Positions 1-5,833 of a stretch of 10,866 nucleotides of DNA are shown piece after piece; position 1 is the stretch's first letter, and every line of letters begins with the position of its first letter. Under the pieces are notes generated by a model, which was not told the DNA's origin, searched no databases, and worked only from the letters and a program-made list of their open reading frames with translations. A program made the translations under genes and the position numbers. The stretch comes from an uncultured Eubacteriales bacterium (GTDB lineage: Bacteria; Bacillota; Clostridia; Oscillospirales; Acutalibacteraceae): assembly GCA_900321515.1 (NCBI GenBank), contig ONWI01000203.1:1-10866 (forward strand), written 5' to 3'.

Positions 1-37
1 ATCAGAATTGATTTCCCTGGAAGAGCGAGCAATTCTG

Positions 38-66
38 TTGCATTACGGCTGCCGATATGATATAAT
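38..66 (+). promoter_or_regulatory. Sigma-A-type promoter for the mnmA leader or a small RNA
   Basis: TTGCAT (38-43) and a perfect TATAAT (61-66) are separated by exactly 17 bases, with a TG one base before the -10 box, as in extended -10 promoters. Transcription would start near position 73, about 330 bases before the mnmA start codon. No convincing protein gene lies between, so the transcript would carry either a long structured leader or a separate RNA. The match is read directly from sequence; activity is inferred. Confidence 0.65.
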
Positions 67-155
67 TAATAAATATATACAAAAGCCATTGTAAAAAGAA
101 AAAAGAAAAAAGCATAGCGCGGCGAATGATTAGCGAGCGAATGCGAGCGTGGGGT

Positions 156-218
156 CCAGGGGGCAAGGCTCCCTGGCAGGTCAAGGGCAGAGCCCTCGAG
201 AGCTCGGCGGAGCCGAGC
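156..218. repeat. GC-rich triple-hairpin intergenic module
   Basis: Three hairpins follow each other. 156-164 pairs with 168-176 (CCAGGGGGC with GGCTCCCTGG-type arm, one G-T wobble, 3-base loop). 184-188 pairs with 192-196 (AGGGC, loop AGA, GCCCT). 202-208 pairs with 212-218 (GCTCGGC, loop GGA, GCCGAGC). Short purine loops in GC-rich stems resemble the dispersed intergenic palindromes common in clostridial genomes. Only one copy is present in this window, so dispersal cannot be shown here. Confidence 0.55.
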
Positions 219-338
219 GAGCAAAACGCACCTGGGTAAAAATCGGGGGCAGGCGAATACCGAAATTGGAAAAATCCAAATCCGCCCTTCCCGCGGGGGG
301 AGAAAAAGAACCCCGTTTAAAAACGTCCAAAGCCCCGT

Positions 339-393
339 ATAACCGCCTTTTTTATATTTTACAATCGGCTGAAATATGAAAAAAGGCGGTTAT
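339..393. promoter_or_regulatory. Long inverted repeat covering the mnmA ribosome-binding site
   Basis: ATAACCGCCTTTTTT (339-353) is perfectly complementary to AAAAAAGGCGGTTAT (379-393). Pairing resumes with ATATTT (354-359) against AAATAT (372-377) after a single bulged G (378), leaving a 12-base loop. The right arm contains the purine-rich AAAAAAGGCGG, the best Shine-Dalgarno candidate for mnmA at 403. A folded RNA would therefore hide it. No T-run follows on either strand, so it does not look like an ordinary terminator. A six-codon open frame (ATG at 376, TGA at 394-396) overlaps the right arm. Confidence 0.55.
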
Positions 394-402
394 TGACGGA
401 AA

Positions 403-1452
403 ATGAGCAGGGCTATGATTGCGATGAGCGGCGGAGTGGACAGCTCCGTGGCGGCGTTGCTTGCGATAAGACAGGGATTTGAGGCGGTGGGAGCCACTAT
501 GCGCCTGACCGAAGGTTCAGGTGAAGGCGATATTGACGACGCCATGAGCGTCTGCTCGCGTCTGGGGATAGAACATCATGTCTTTGAAATGCGCCGGGAA
601 TTTGACAGGGAAGTAATGCGTCGTTTTGCCGATTCCTATATGAGTGGAGAAACCCCTAATCCCTGCATCATATGCAATAAATACATCAAATTCGGAGGAC
701 TGCTCGACAGGGCGCTGGAATTGGGCTGCGGGCATATCGTCACGGGACATTACGCCTCGGTCAGATTCGACGAAGGTTCTGGACGCTGGCTTCTGGTCAA
801 GGCAGCGGACCGATCAAAGGATCAGACCTACTTCCTTTATATGCTGAGTCAGGAGCAGCTTTCCCGGGTGATTTTCCCATTGGGAGGTCTTACCAAGGCG
901 GAGGTGCGGGAGCTTGCGGAGGAGAATGGCTTTGTCACATCGCGCAAGCACGACAGCCAGGATATCTGCTTTGTTCCAGGCGGAGATTATGCGGACTTCC
1001 TCAGGCGGTATCTCGGTGTGGAATTTCCAGAGGGAGATTTCCTCAGTCTCAGCGGCGAGGTAATAGGAAAACACAGCGGCGCCGTCCGTTACACAATCGG
1101 ACAGCGCAAGGGACTGGGCATGGGCTTCAACCGGCCTGTGTACGTCTGCCGCAAGAATATGACGGCCAATACCGTCACACTCGGAGATAATGCCGATCTT
1201 TTCAGCAGACGGGTTGTTGCCGGCGACGTCAATATGATGGGGCTTTCCCGAATAGACCGTCCCATCCGCGTTCTGGCAAAGATAAGGTATTCCCAGCGTG
1301 AGGAATGGGCTTATCTTGAACAAACCGGCGACGGCGTGATTACTCTGGAATTTGACAGTCCTCAGCGTGCGGTGGCGCCGGGTCAGGCTGTCGTATGTTA
1401 CGACGGTGACTGCGTGATCTGCGGAGGCAGAATAATCCGGGGAGAGAACTGA
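403..1452 (+). CDS. mnmA: tRNA-specific 2-thiouridylase MnmA (TrmU)
   Basis: Cytoplasmic enzyme that adenylates and then thiolates U34 of tRNA Lys, Glu and Gln, using sulfur delivered by a persulfide relay. The 349 residues match the usual length. Seen: the PP-loop ATP-binding motif SGGVDSS (9-15); the TPNPCIICNKYIKF segment (84-97) with Cys91 as the usual first catalytic cysteine; TGHYA (114-118); KDQTYFLY (139-146); and DSQDICF (184-190) with Cys189 as the persulfide cysteine. RYTIGQRKGLG marks the start of the C-terminal beta-barrel domain. Cys88 gives an additional CxxC at the first catalytic site, a variant I associate with Firmicutes members. An in-frame TGA at 394-396 fixes 403 as the first available ATG. 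The ribosome-binding site is weak or far (GGCGG at 385-389) and lies in an inverted repeat. The next gene follows after 92 AT-rich bases. Identification is secure. Confidence 0.96.
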   Translation: MSRAMIAMSGGVDSSVAALLAIRQGFEAVGATMRLTEGSGEGDIDDAMSVCSRLGIEHHVFEMRREFDREVMRRFADSYMSGETPNPCIICNKYIKFGGLLDRALELGCGHIVTGHYASVRFDEGSGRWLLVKAADRSKDQTYFLYMLSQEQLSRVIFPLGGLTKAEVRELAEENGFVTSRKHDSQDICFVPGGDYADFLRRYLGVEFPEGDFLSLSGEVIGKHSGAVRYTIGQRKGLGMGFNRPVYVCRKNMTANTVTLGDNADLFSRRVVAGDVNMMGLSRIDRPIRVLAKIRYSQREEWAYLEQTGDGVITLEFDSPQRAVAPGQAVVCYDGDCVICGGRIIRGEN

Positions 1453-1544
1453 CGGCATATTATTTACAAAATTACGCATTAAATATTTACATATTAGGTA
1501 TATTATAAACTGTAACATTTTTATTGATGGATTGAGGTGCCGAT

Positions 1545-2879
1545 ATGAAACGCAATCGCTTTATCCGCGTTGTCTCGATGCTCATTGCCGTGGGAGTGAC
1601 AGTGGTGCATCTGGCGGCGTGCGGCAAGGATAAAACAAATGATTCTCCACCCGTGACTTTCAGAATCATGTCGTGGAACGAAGACTTCCGCAATCTGATG
1701 GAGAACTATTTTATTCCTCGCCATTCGGAACTGATGCGGAACGTCAGGCTGGAATGGGTTACAGATGAGATAAACGGATATCGTTCCGGCGTTCAGCGCA
1801 GACTCGCGGACGGCGAGCAGATAGACCTTTTCCTTGGGGACAGCGAAATGGCTCCCTATTTCGCCGCGGACAACAATGTTGCCACGCTCGCTCAGGTCGG
1901 CATAAATGACAGCGAACTTTCGGCGCAGTACCGCTTCGCGCGCATACTCGGCTCGGACAGAGACGGGGTCCAGAAAGGCTCCGCCTTTGATATCGAGCCA
2001 GGAATACTGCTCTACCGCACGGACTACGCAGAACAGTATCTTGGCATTACACATCAGGAGGAAATGCAGGAGAAGCTGTCTTCCTGGGATTCATTCGTGT
2101 CTGTCGCCCGCGCGCTGAGCGAAAATTCCGGAGGCAAGGTCAGGATGCTGCCCAACAGCGCCGAACTGTGGAAGTCCGTGGAATGCGCGATGTACGGGCT
2201 TTGGCTCTCCGAAGGCCAGCTTTCCGTGTCGGACGAAACAATAGGGCATTGGCTGGACATAGTCAAGGAGCTTGAATCACTGAATGCATTTGCCGGGGTG
2301 AAGACACTCGACGACGACTGGTACAGCTCGATTGACAGCGGCGTATTCTGTTTTTATGCAGCGCCGTGGCTCTGCAAGAGCAGTCCCGCCGGGCAGGCTG
2401 ACATTACCACCGTTTTTTCCTCCGCCAGACGCAGCGGCGCTTCCTTCGGGAAATTCAAAACGTCCCTTGCCCCCAACGGATTCGTTTACGGAGGCAGGTG
2501 GCTCTACTGTCCCAAGAAATCAGCCAATATGGATATTGCAGCCGAAATTATCAGGGCTTTTACCTGCGACAGCGGATTTATGAAGCTGATTGCATTAGCT
2601 GAAATGCAGTATGTCAACAACAGCGATGTATGCAGCGAGCTTGCCGGCATGAAGATTCCCAATCCGCTTTTTGACGGGCTCGACGCCTTTTCGGTTTACA
2701 ATGCGGCAGCTCGCGGACTTGAATTTTCCTCACCGACTGTTTATGACGCTTCCATAAGCAGATTATTGTACGACCAGACAAAGAAATACGGCAATGGCGA
2801 GATAAGACTCAGCGAGGCAATCAATCATTTCCGCCTGAATGTATGGAAAAAGCATGAGGAGATAACTTCCGAGCCGTAG
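1545..2879 (+). CDS. Extracellular solute-binding lipoprotein (ABC sugar type, family 1)
   Basis: Predicted lipid-anchored substrate-binding protein that would hand a ligand, probably a carbohydrate, to an ABC importer. The N-terminus has basic residues (KRNRFIR), a hydrophobic stretch (about 9-23) and a lipobox LAAC with the lipidated Cys at 26. The rest (444 residues in all) has the look of a family 1 solute-binding protein: an early beta strand with VTFRIMSWN, LADGEQIDLFLGDSEMAPYF, aromatic-rich segments such as DDDWYSS, and PNGFVYGGRWLYCPKKS. GAGGTG at 1534-1539 gives a good ribosome-binding site five bases before the ATG. No ABC permease or ATPase gene is adjacent on either side, so the transporter it serves, if any, is encoded elsewhere. 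I found no clear promoter in 1453-1544, so it may be co-transcribed with mnmA. The ligand cannot be told from sequence. Confidence 0.78.
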   Translation: MKRNRFIRVVSMLIAVGVTVVHLAACGKDKTNDSPPVTFRIMSWNEDFRNLMENYFIPRHSELMRNVRLEWVTDEINGYRSGVQRRLADGEQIDLFLGDSEMAPYFAADNNVATLAQVGINDSELSAQYRFARILGSDRDGVQKGSAFDIEPGILLYRTDYAEQYLGITHQEEMQEKLSSWDSFVSVARALSENSGGKVRMLPNSAELWKSVECAMYGLWLSEGQLSVSDETIGHWLDIVKELESLNAFAGVKTLDDDWYSSIDSGVFCFYAAPWLCKSSPAGQADITTVFSSARRSGASFGKFKTSLAPNGFVYGGRWLYCPKKSANMDIAAEIIRAFTCDSGFMKLIALAEMQYVNNSDVCSELAGMKIPNPLFDGLDAFSVYNAAARGLEFSSPTVYDASISRLLYDQTKKYGNGEIRLSEAINHFRLNVWKKHEEITSEP

Positions 2880-2898
2880 TTACTAGCGAAACGGGCTG

Positions 2899-2958
2899 TT
2901 GATATTCCATAAGTATGAAAAATATGTTAAAAAAACATATCAATATCCCCTCATGAGG
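2899..2958 (+). other. Hairpin cluster after the solute-binding gene
   Basis: ATATGTT (2922-2928) pairs with AACATAT (2934-2940) across five A residues. It is nested in GATATT (2901-2906) paired with AATATC (2942-2947). A perfect palindrome CCTCATGAGG follows at 2949-2958. No T-run follows, so an intrinsic terminator is possible but not convincing. This is the only structure that could end transcription before the next promoter. Confidence 0.35.
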
Positions 2959-2978
2959 TTACAGTGCATTAATAATCT

Positions 2979-3007
2979 TTGACAATTGGAAAATTGTGTG
3001 GTAGAAT
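2979..3007 (+). promoter_or_regulatory. Sigma-A promoter of the PASTA kinase-like gene
   Basis: A perfect TTGACA (2979-2984) and TAGAAT (3002-3007) are spaced 17 bases apart, with TG before the -10 box. The expected start is about 3014, giving a leader of about 125 bases. The inverted repeat ACAATT-GGAA-AATTGT (2982-2997) lies inside the spacer and could be a repressor site. The promoter match is strong; operator function is inferred. Confidence 0.8.
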
Positions 3008-3013
3008 ATCTTT

Positions 3014-3037
3014 GACTGCATAAAAGAAAATGCGGTC
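3014..3037 (+). promoter_or_regulatory. Hairpin at the predicted 5' end of the kinase-like mRNA
   Basis: GACTGCAT (3014-3021) pairs with ATGCGGTC (3030-3037) through eight base pairs, including one T-G wobble, with an AAAAGAAA loop. It begins at the predicted transcription start, so it may act as a 5' stabilising stem-loop. No attenuator-type T-run follows. The rest of the leader (3038-3122) is AT-rich without a recognised riboswitch. Confidence 0.4.
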
Positions 3038-3138
3038 GGTTTATAATTAATTGTTTGGTTTTATGATTTTCCTTTTATGGTTATATTCTTATCACACAAG
3101 GTCAGCAATCAGGTTTAATACTAAAGGAGAGATTTTAA

Positions 3139-4863
3139 ATGGAATTCAAAGGTCTGTGCCTGGGCTGTATGAATAACAAGGGCGACGCCATGCAGTGCCC
3201 TAAATGCGGCTATGTCGATGGTACGCCTCAGGTATTGCCTTATCTTGAACCCGGAACACTGCTCAAGGAAAGATATATTGTAGGCAAGCATCTCAGCGCA
3301 AACGGCGAGGGTGTTACCTACATCGGCTTTGACGTCACGACAAGCAAAAAAGTTACTGTAAGAGAATATCTGCCCAAGACGCTGTGTTCCAGAGTCAAGG
3401 ACGACGACAGCATTATTATCGCTTCCGGCAACAAGCTGGTATATCAGGATTATCTGCAGGATTTCATGGAGATAGGCAGGGCGCTTGCCAAGCTGTCGGG
3501 TCTGCCCTCGGTAGTTCCGGTTGTAGATATGTTTGAGGCCAACAAGACGGCATATATCATTTATGAATTCGTTGACGGCAAGCCGCTCGACGAAATAATC
3601 AAACGTGCGCGGCGCTTCACATGGGAGGAAACCCGACCGCTCTTCCTGCCGCTTATATCCACAGTCAATTCCGCCCACTCAATCGGGCTTGTTCATTTCG
3701 GCATATCGCCTGAGAATATCATCATGACCCGCAGCGGAACACTCAAGCTGCAGGGGTTCGGAAGCCCTGACGCGCATCTCGCCGAAACGGAGCTTGCCGC
3801 CGAATTCTACGAGGGATTCAGCGCAATCGAGCAGTATTCGCTTGAGGGCAAGAAGGGCAAGTGGACAGATGTTTACGCCATGTGCGCGGTCTTATTCTAT
3901 GCCCTTACGGGAAAGAGACCGCCCGACGCGGTTTCGCGCTCATATGAGCCCCGTCTCAATATGCCTGCCGATGTGGCTCAGAATATTCCCACCCATGTGG
4001 TAACAGCTCTTGCGGGCGGCTTGCAGGTCAACATTGAAAGCCGTACTCATTCGATGGAAGAGCTGAAAAATCAGCTTACAAATCCCGTTCCGCGCAGACC
4101 CGAGCCAAAGCCTGTACCGGCGGCAGCTCCGCCGGCAGCGCCGGATTACGGTGACAGATATGTCGATGAGCCTCCCTATCAGGAGCAGCCGGTGCGCGCG
4201 GCTTCGTCACAGATGAACCGTCCTGCCCGCGAATATGCAGCCGATGACGAGCAGGAGATTTCCCCCTACAAATACGGCATCATTTCCGGTCTGATCGGAT
4301 TTGTGGTGCTTGGCGTTATCGCGCTGATTTGTCTGAATCTGATTGTCATTCCGATGATGAACAAAAACAGCCAGGATGATGACGACGATATTTCATCATC
4401 TTACGTTTCGTCTGATGAAGGCGGCACCGAGTCGGAGCCTACCGTTCTCTACAGGGTTCCAAAACTTGTCAACAAGAAATGGAGCAATGTGGACGGCAAT
4501 GAGAAATACGGCAATTTCTACATTCGCATGTCGGAAGAAGTCTATGACGAGAATTACGAAGAAGGCAGGATTATTTCGCAGTCCGTGGAGGCAGGCGCCA
4601 CCGTGGCAAAGAATACTCCTATCAGCGTAGTTGTCAGCAAGGGCTCCAAAATGCGCACTGTTCCCGATATCATAGGCAAGAATGTTTCTGATGCTGCCAA
4701 GGAACTGGAACAGGCGGGTCTGGCTCTCGGCGATCAGGCTGAGGAATACAGCGATGACGTCGAAAGCGGAAAGATTATCCGACTCAACGGTATCGAGCCG
4801 GGCAAGAAGATTCAGGCGGGCAGCATGATCAATGTTGTGGTAAGCCTGGGTCCCGAAGATTAG
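3139..4863 (+). CDS. Membrane PASTA protein with zinc ribbon and Ser/Thr pseudokinase domain
   Basis: 574 residues. Order seen: zinc ribbon (Cys7, Cys10, Cys20, Cys23, CxxC-x9-CPKC); kinase fold (about 43-313); Pro/Ala/Glu-rich linker (about 316-376); one membrane helix (381-404); an acidic Ser-rich stretch with five Asp (413-417); and two PASTA repeats outside the cell (about 438-503 and 505-571). PASTA repeats of PrkC/Stk-type kinases are known to sense muropeptides or lipid II. The kinase domain looks inactive. The usual VAIKEY lysine is Arg75 (VTVREYLP), the HRD catalytic loop reads HFGISPEN (186-193), and DFG reads GFG (206-208). The glycine loop is also degraded (SANGEG, 53-58). The structural parts GFSAIEQY (226-233) and WTDVYAMCAVLFYALTGKRP (242-261) remain. 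AAAGGAGAG (3123-3131) supports the start. No PP2C phosphatase lies next door. It is probably a cell-wall-sensing scaffold or regulator rather than a kinase. Confidence 0.88.
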   Translation: MEFKGLCLGCMNNKGDAMQCPKCGYVDGTPQVLPYLEPGTLLKERYIVGKHLSANGEGVTYIGFDVTTSKKVTVREYLPKTLCSRVKDDDSIIIASGNKLVYQDYLQDFMEIGRALAKLSGLPSVVPVVDMFEANKTAYIIYEFVDGKPLDEIIKRARRFTWEETRPLFLPLISTVNSAHSIGLVHFGISPENIIMTRSGTLKLQGFGSPDAHLAETELAAEFYEGFSAIEQYSLEGKKGKWTDVYAMCAVLFYALTGKRPPDAVSRSYEPRLNMPADVAQNIPTHVVTALAGGLQVNIESRTHSMEELKNQLTNPVPRRPEPKPVPAAAPPAAPDYGDRYVDEPPYQEQPVRAASSQMNRPAREYAADDEQEISPYKYGIISGLIGFVVLGVIALICLNLIVIPMMNKNSQDDDDDISSSYVSSDEGGTESEPTVLYRVPKLVNKKWSNVDGNEKYGNFYIRMSEEVYDENYEEGRIISQSVEAGATVAKNTPISVVVSKGSKMRTVPDIIGKNVSDAAKELEQAGLALGDQAEEYSDDVESGKIIRLNGIEPGKKIQAGSMINVVVSLGPED

Positions 4864-4880
4864 AAGTTTATATAATTTTA

Positions 4881-4918
4881 AAGCGCCGTGTGAACTGCAA
4901 AACAGTCACACGGCGCTT
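4881..4918. terminator. Bidirectional intrinsic terminator between convergent genes
   Basis: AAGCGCCGTGTGA (4881-4893) and TCACACGGCGCTT (4906-4918) form a perfect 13-base-pair stem, extended inside by CTG/CAG around a short loop. It sits between the stop of the PASTA gene (4863) and the stop of degV (4935). T-rich sequence follows on each strand: TTAAAATTATA on the minus side and a shorter TTATTAT on the plus side. Confidence 0.88.
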
Positions 4919-4934
4919 ATTATGTCTGAATAAA

Positions 4935-5783
4935 TTACGCTTCGATATAAAGAATGCCCAGCGTATTCGGACCGCAATGGCTGTATACTGTGCAGCCGGC
5001 CCTTGTTTCAAGCACTTCGTCAAACATTCCCGAATCACGCACCTGCTCCAGAGCGGCATCCACTGCCGCCCTGTCCTCGAAGGTGTGGGTTATGAAAACC
5101 CTTTTGCGCACGACGTCGGGAGTGGAATCGAGCCTGTCTTTGATGTAGAGCGGGATTATCTTGTCGATGTTTCCGCGGTATTTCTTGCCGACGGACATTT
5201 TGCCGTCGATGACCTCAATGCACGGTTTGAGCCGGAGCAGATTCGCTCCCAGAGCTGCCACACCTGAGCATCTGCCGCCTTTCCATAGGAATTCGAGCGT
5301 ATCTATCACAAAGCTGGCGCGTACCTTTGGGACAATTTCGTTGAGCTTATGGGCTATTTCCTTTGCGCTCATGCCGCTTTCAACCATATCGCAGGCAGTC
5401 AGCACGATAAGCAGTATTCCAGTGGAGAGATTGGCTGATTCAACGATGTATATGTTGTCCAAGTTCTCGGCGGCGATGCTCGCATTTGCGAATGCCGAGG
5501 AAAAATCGCTGCTTATGGTGAAGAAAAGCACGTCGTATTCGTCTGACGGCCACTGCCTGAACAGCGCTTCATATTCTCCGGGAGGTGCCGCGGCGGTCTT
5601 GGAAACCTGCCCCGTTTCTCTGTAATACTTCAGAATGTCATTGGTGCATATATCCACACCGTCCCTGAAGCTCTTTTCACCGAGATTTACAACAAATGGG
5701 TGAATTTCTATATTGTATTTGCTGACCAGCTCCGGAGAAATATCGCATGTGGAGTCGGCAATAATTTTTATTTTTTTGGACAT
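4935..5783 (-). CDS. DegV family fatty-acid-binding protein
   Basis: Cytoplasmic protein of the DegV/EDD family (282 residues, usual length). Members bind long-chain fatty acids; some (FakB) present them to the kinase FakA for phosphorylation and entry into phospholipid synthesis. Seen: DSTCD (10-14), the FRDGVDI segment (39-45), KTAAAPPGEY (62-71), TISSDFSSAF (89-98), IDTLEFLWKGGRCSG (about 158-172) and HCGPNTLGI (269-277). In most relatives the third block reads TSxPS and the fourth SGT, so the residues near the fatty-acid head group are partly changed here. No fakA-like gene is present. The ribosome-binding site AAGGTG lies seven bases before the ATG. Only 50 bases separate it from the upstream membrane-protein gene, with no terminator between, so the two are probably one operon. 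Family assignment is firm; the cellular role is inferred. Confidence 0.93.
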   Translation of the reverse strand: MSKKIKIIADSTCDISPELVSKYNIEIHPFVVNLGEKSFRDGVDICTNDILKYYRETGQVSKTAAAPPGEYEALFRQWPSDEYDVLFFTISSDFSSAFANASIAAENLDNIYIVESANLSTGILLIVLTACDMVESGMSAKEIAHKLNEIVPKVRASFVIDTLEFLWKGGRCSGVAALGANLLRLKPCIEVIDGKMSVGKKYRGNIDKIIPLYIKDRLDSTPDVVRKRVFITHTFEDRAAVDAALEQVRDSGMFDEVLETRAGCTVYSHCGPNTLGILYIEA

Positions 5784-5833
5784 TTCAAATCACCTTGTGT
5801 AATATCATTTATGCCGATATATAAAATAATTAA

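Larger units (their letters stand above)
67..402 (+). other. Gene-free structured region upstream of mnmA
   Basis: No convincing coding sequence is visible in this stretch of over 300 bases. It begins with a purine-rich run (about 93-112, repeats of AAAAAAG), followed by GC-rich hairpins (156-218), a small hairpin TTGGA/TCCAA (266-270 with 275-279), a CCCGCGGG palindrome near 290-297, and a long inverted repeat (339-393). If transcribed from the promoter at 38-66, it would be an unusually long, highly structured leader for mnmA or a free-standing RNA. I do not recognise it as a known riboswitch class. Confidence 0.4.

Noticed and set aside
3..37. Inverted repeat CAGAATTG/CAATTCTG at the left edge
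   Set aside because: Eight pairs across a 19-base loop with no T-run. It may be the end of an element cut by the window, but there is too little sequence to call it.
2..184. Minus-strand open frame of 60 codons touching the left edge
   Set aside because: Its hydrophobic run comes from reading A-rich DNA backwards, it crosses the promoter-like element, and there is no ribosome-binding site.
149..379. Plus-strand open frame of 76 codons before mnmA
   Set aside because: It runs through the GC-rich hairpins and the left arm of the inverted repeat, has a low-complexity Gly/Arg/Lys composition, lacks a ribosome-binding site and resembles no family I know.
814..1518. Long minus-strand open frame opposite mnmA (234 codons)
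   Set aside because: It is a shadow of mnmA, whose motifs and codon pattern are clear. The antisense protein has no recognisable features.
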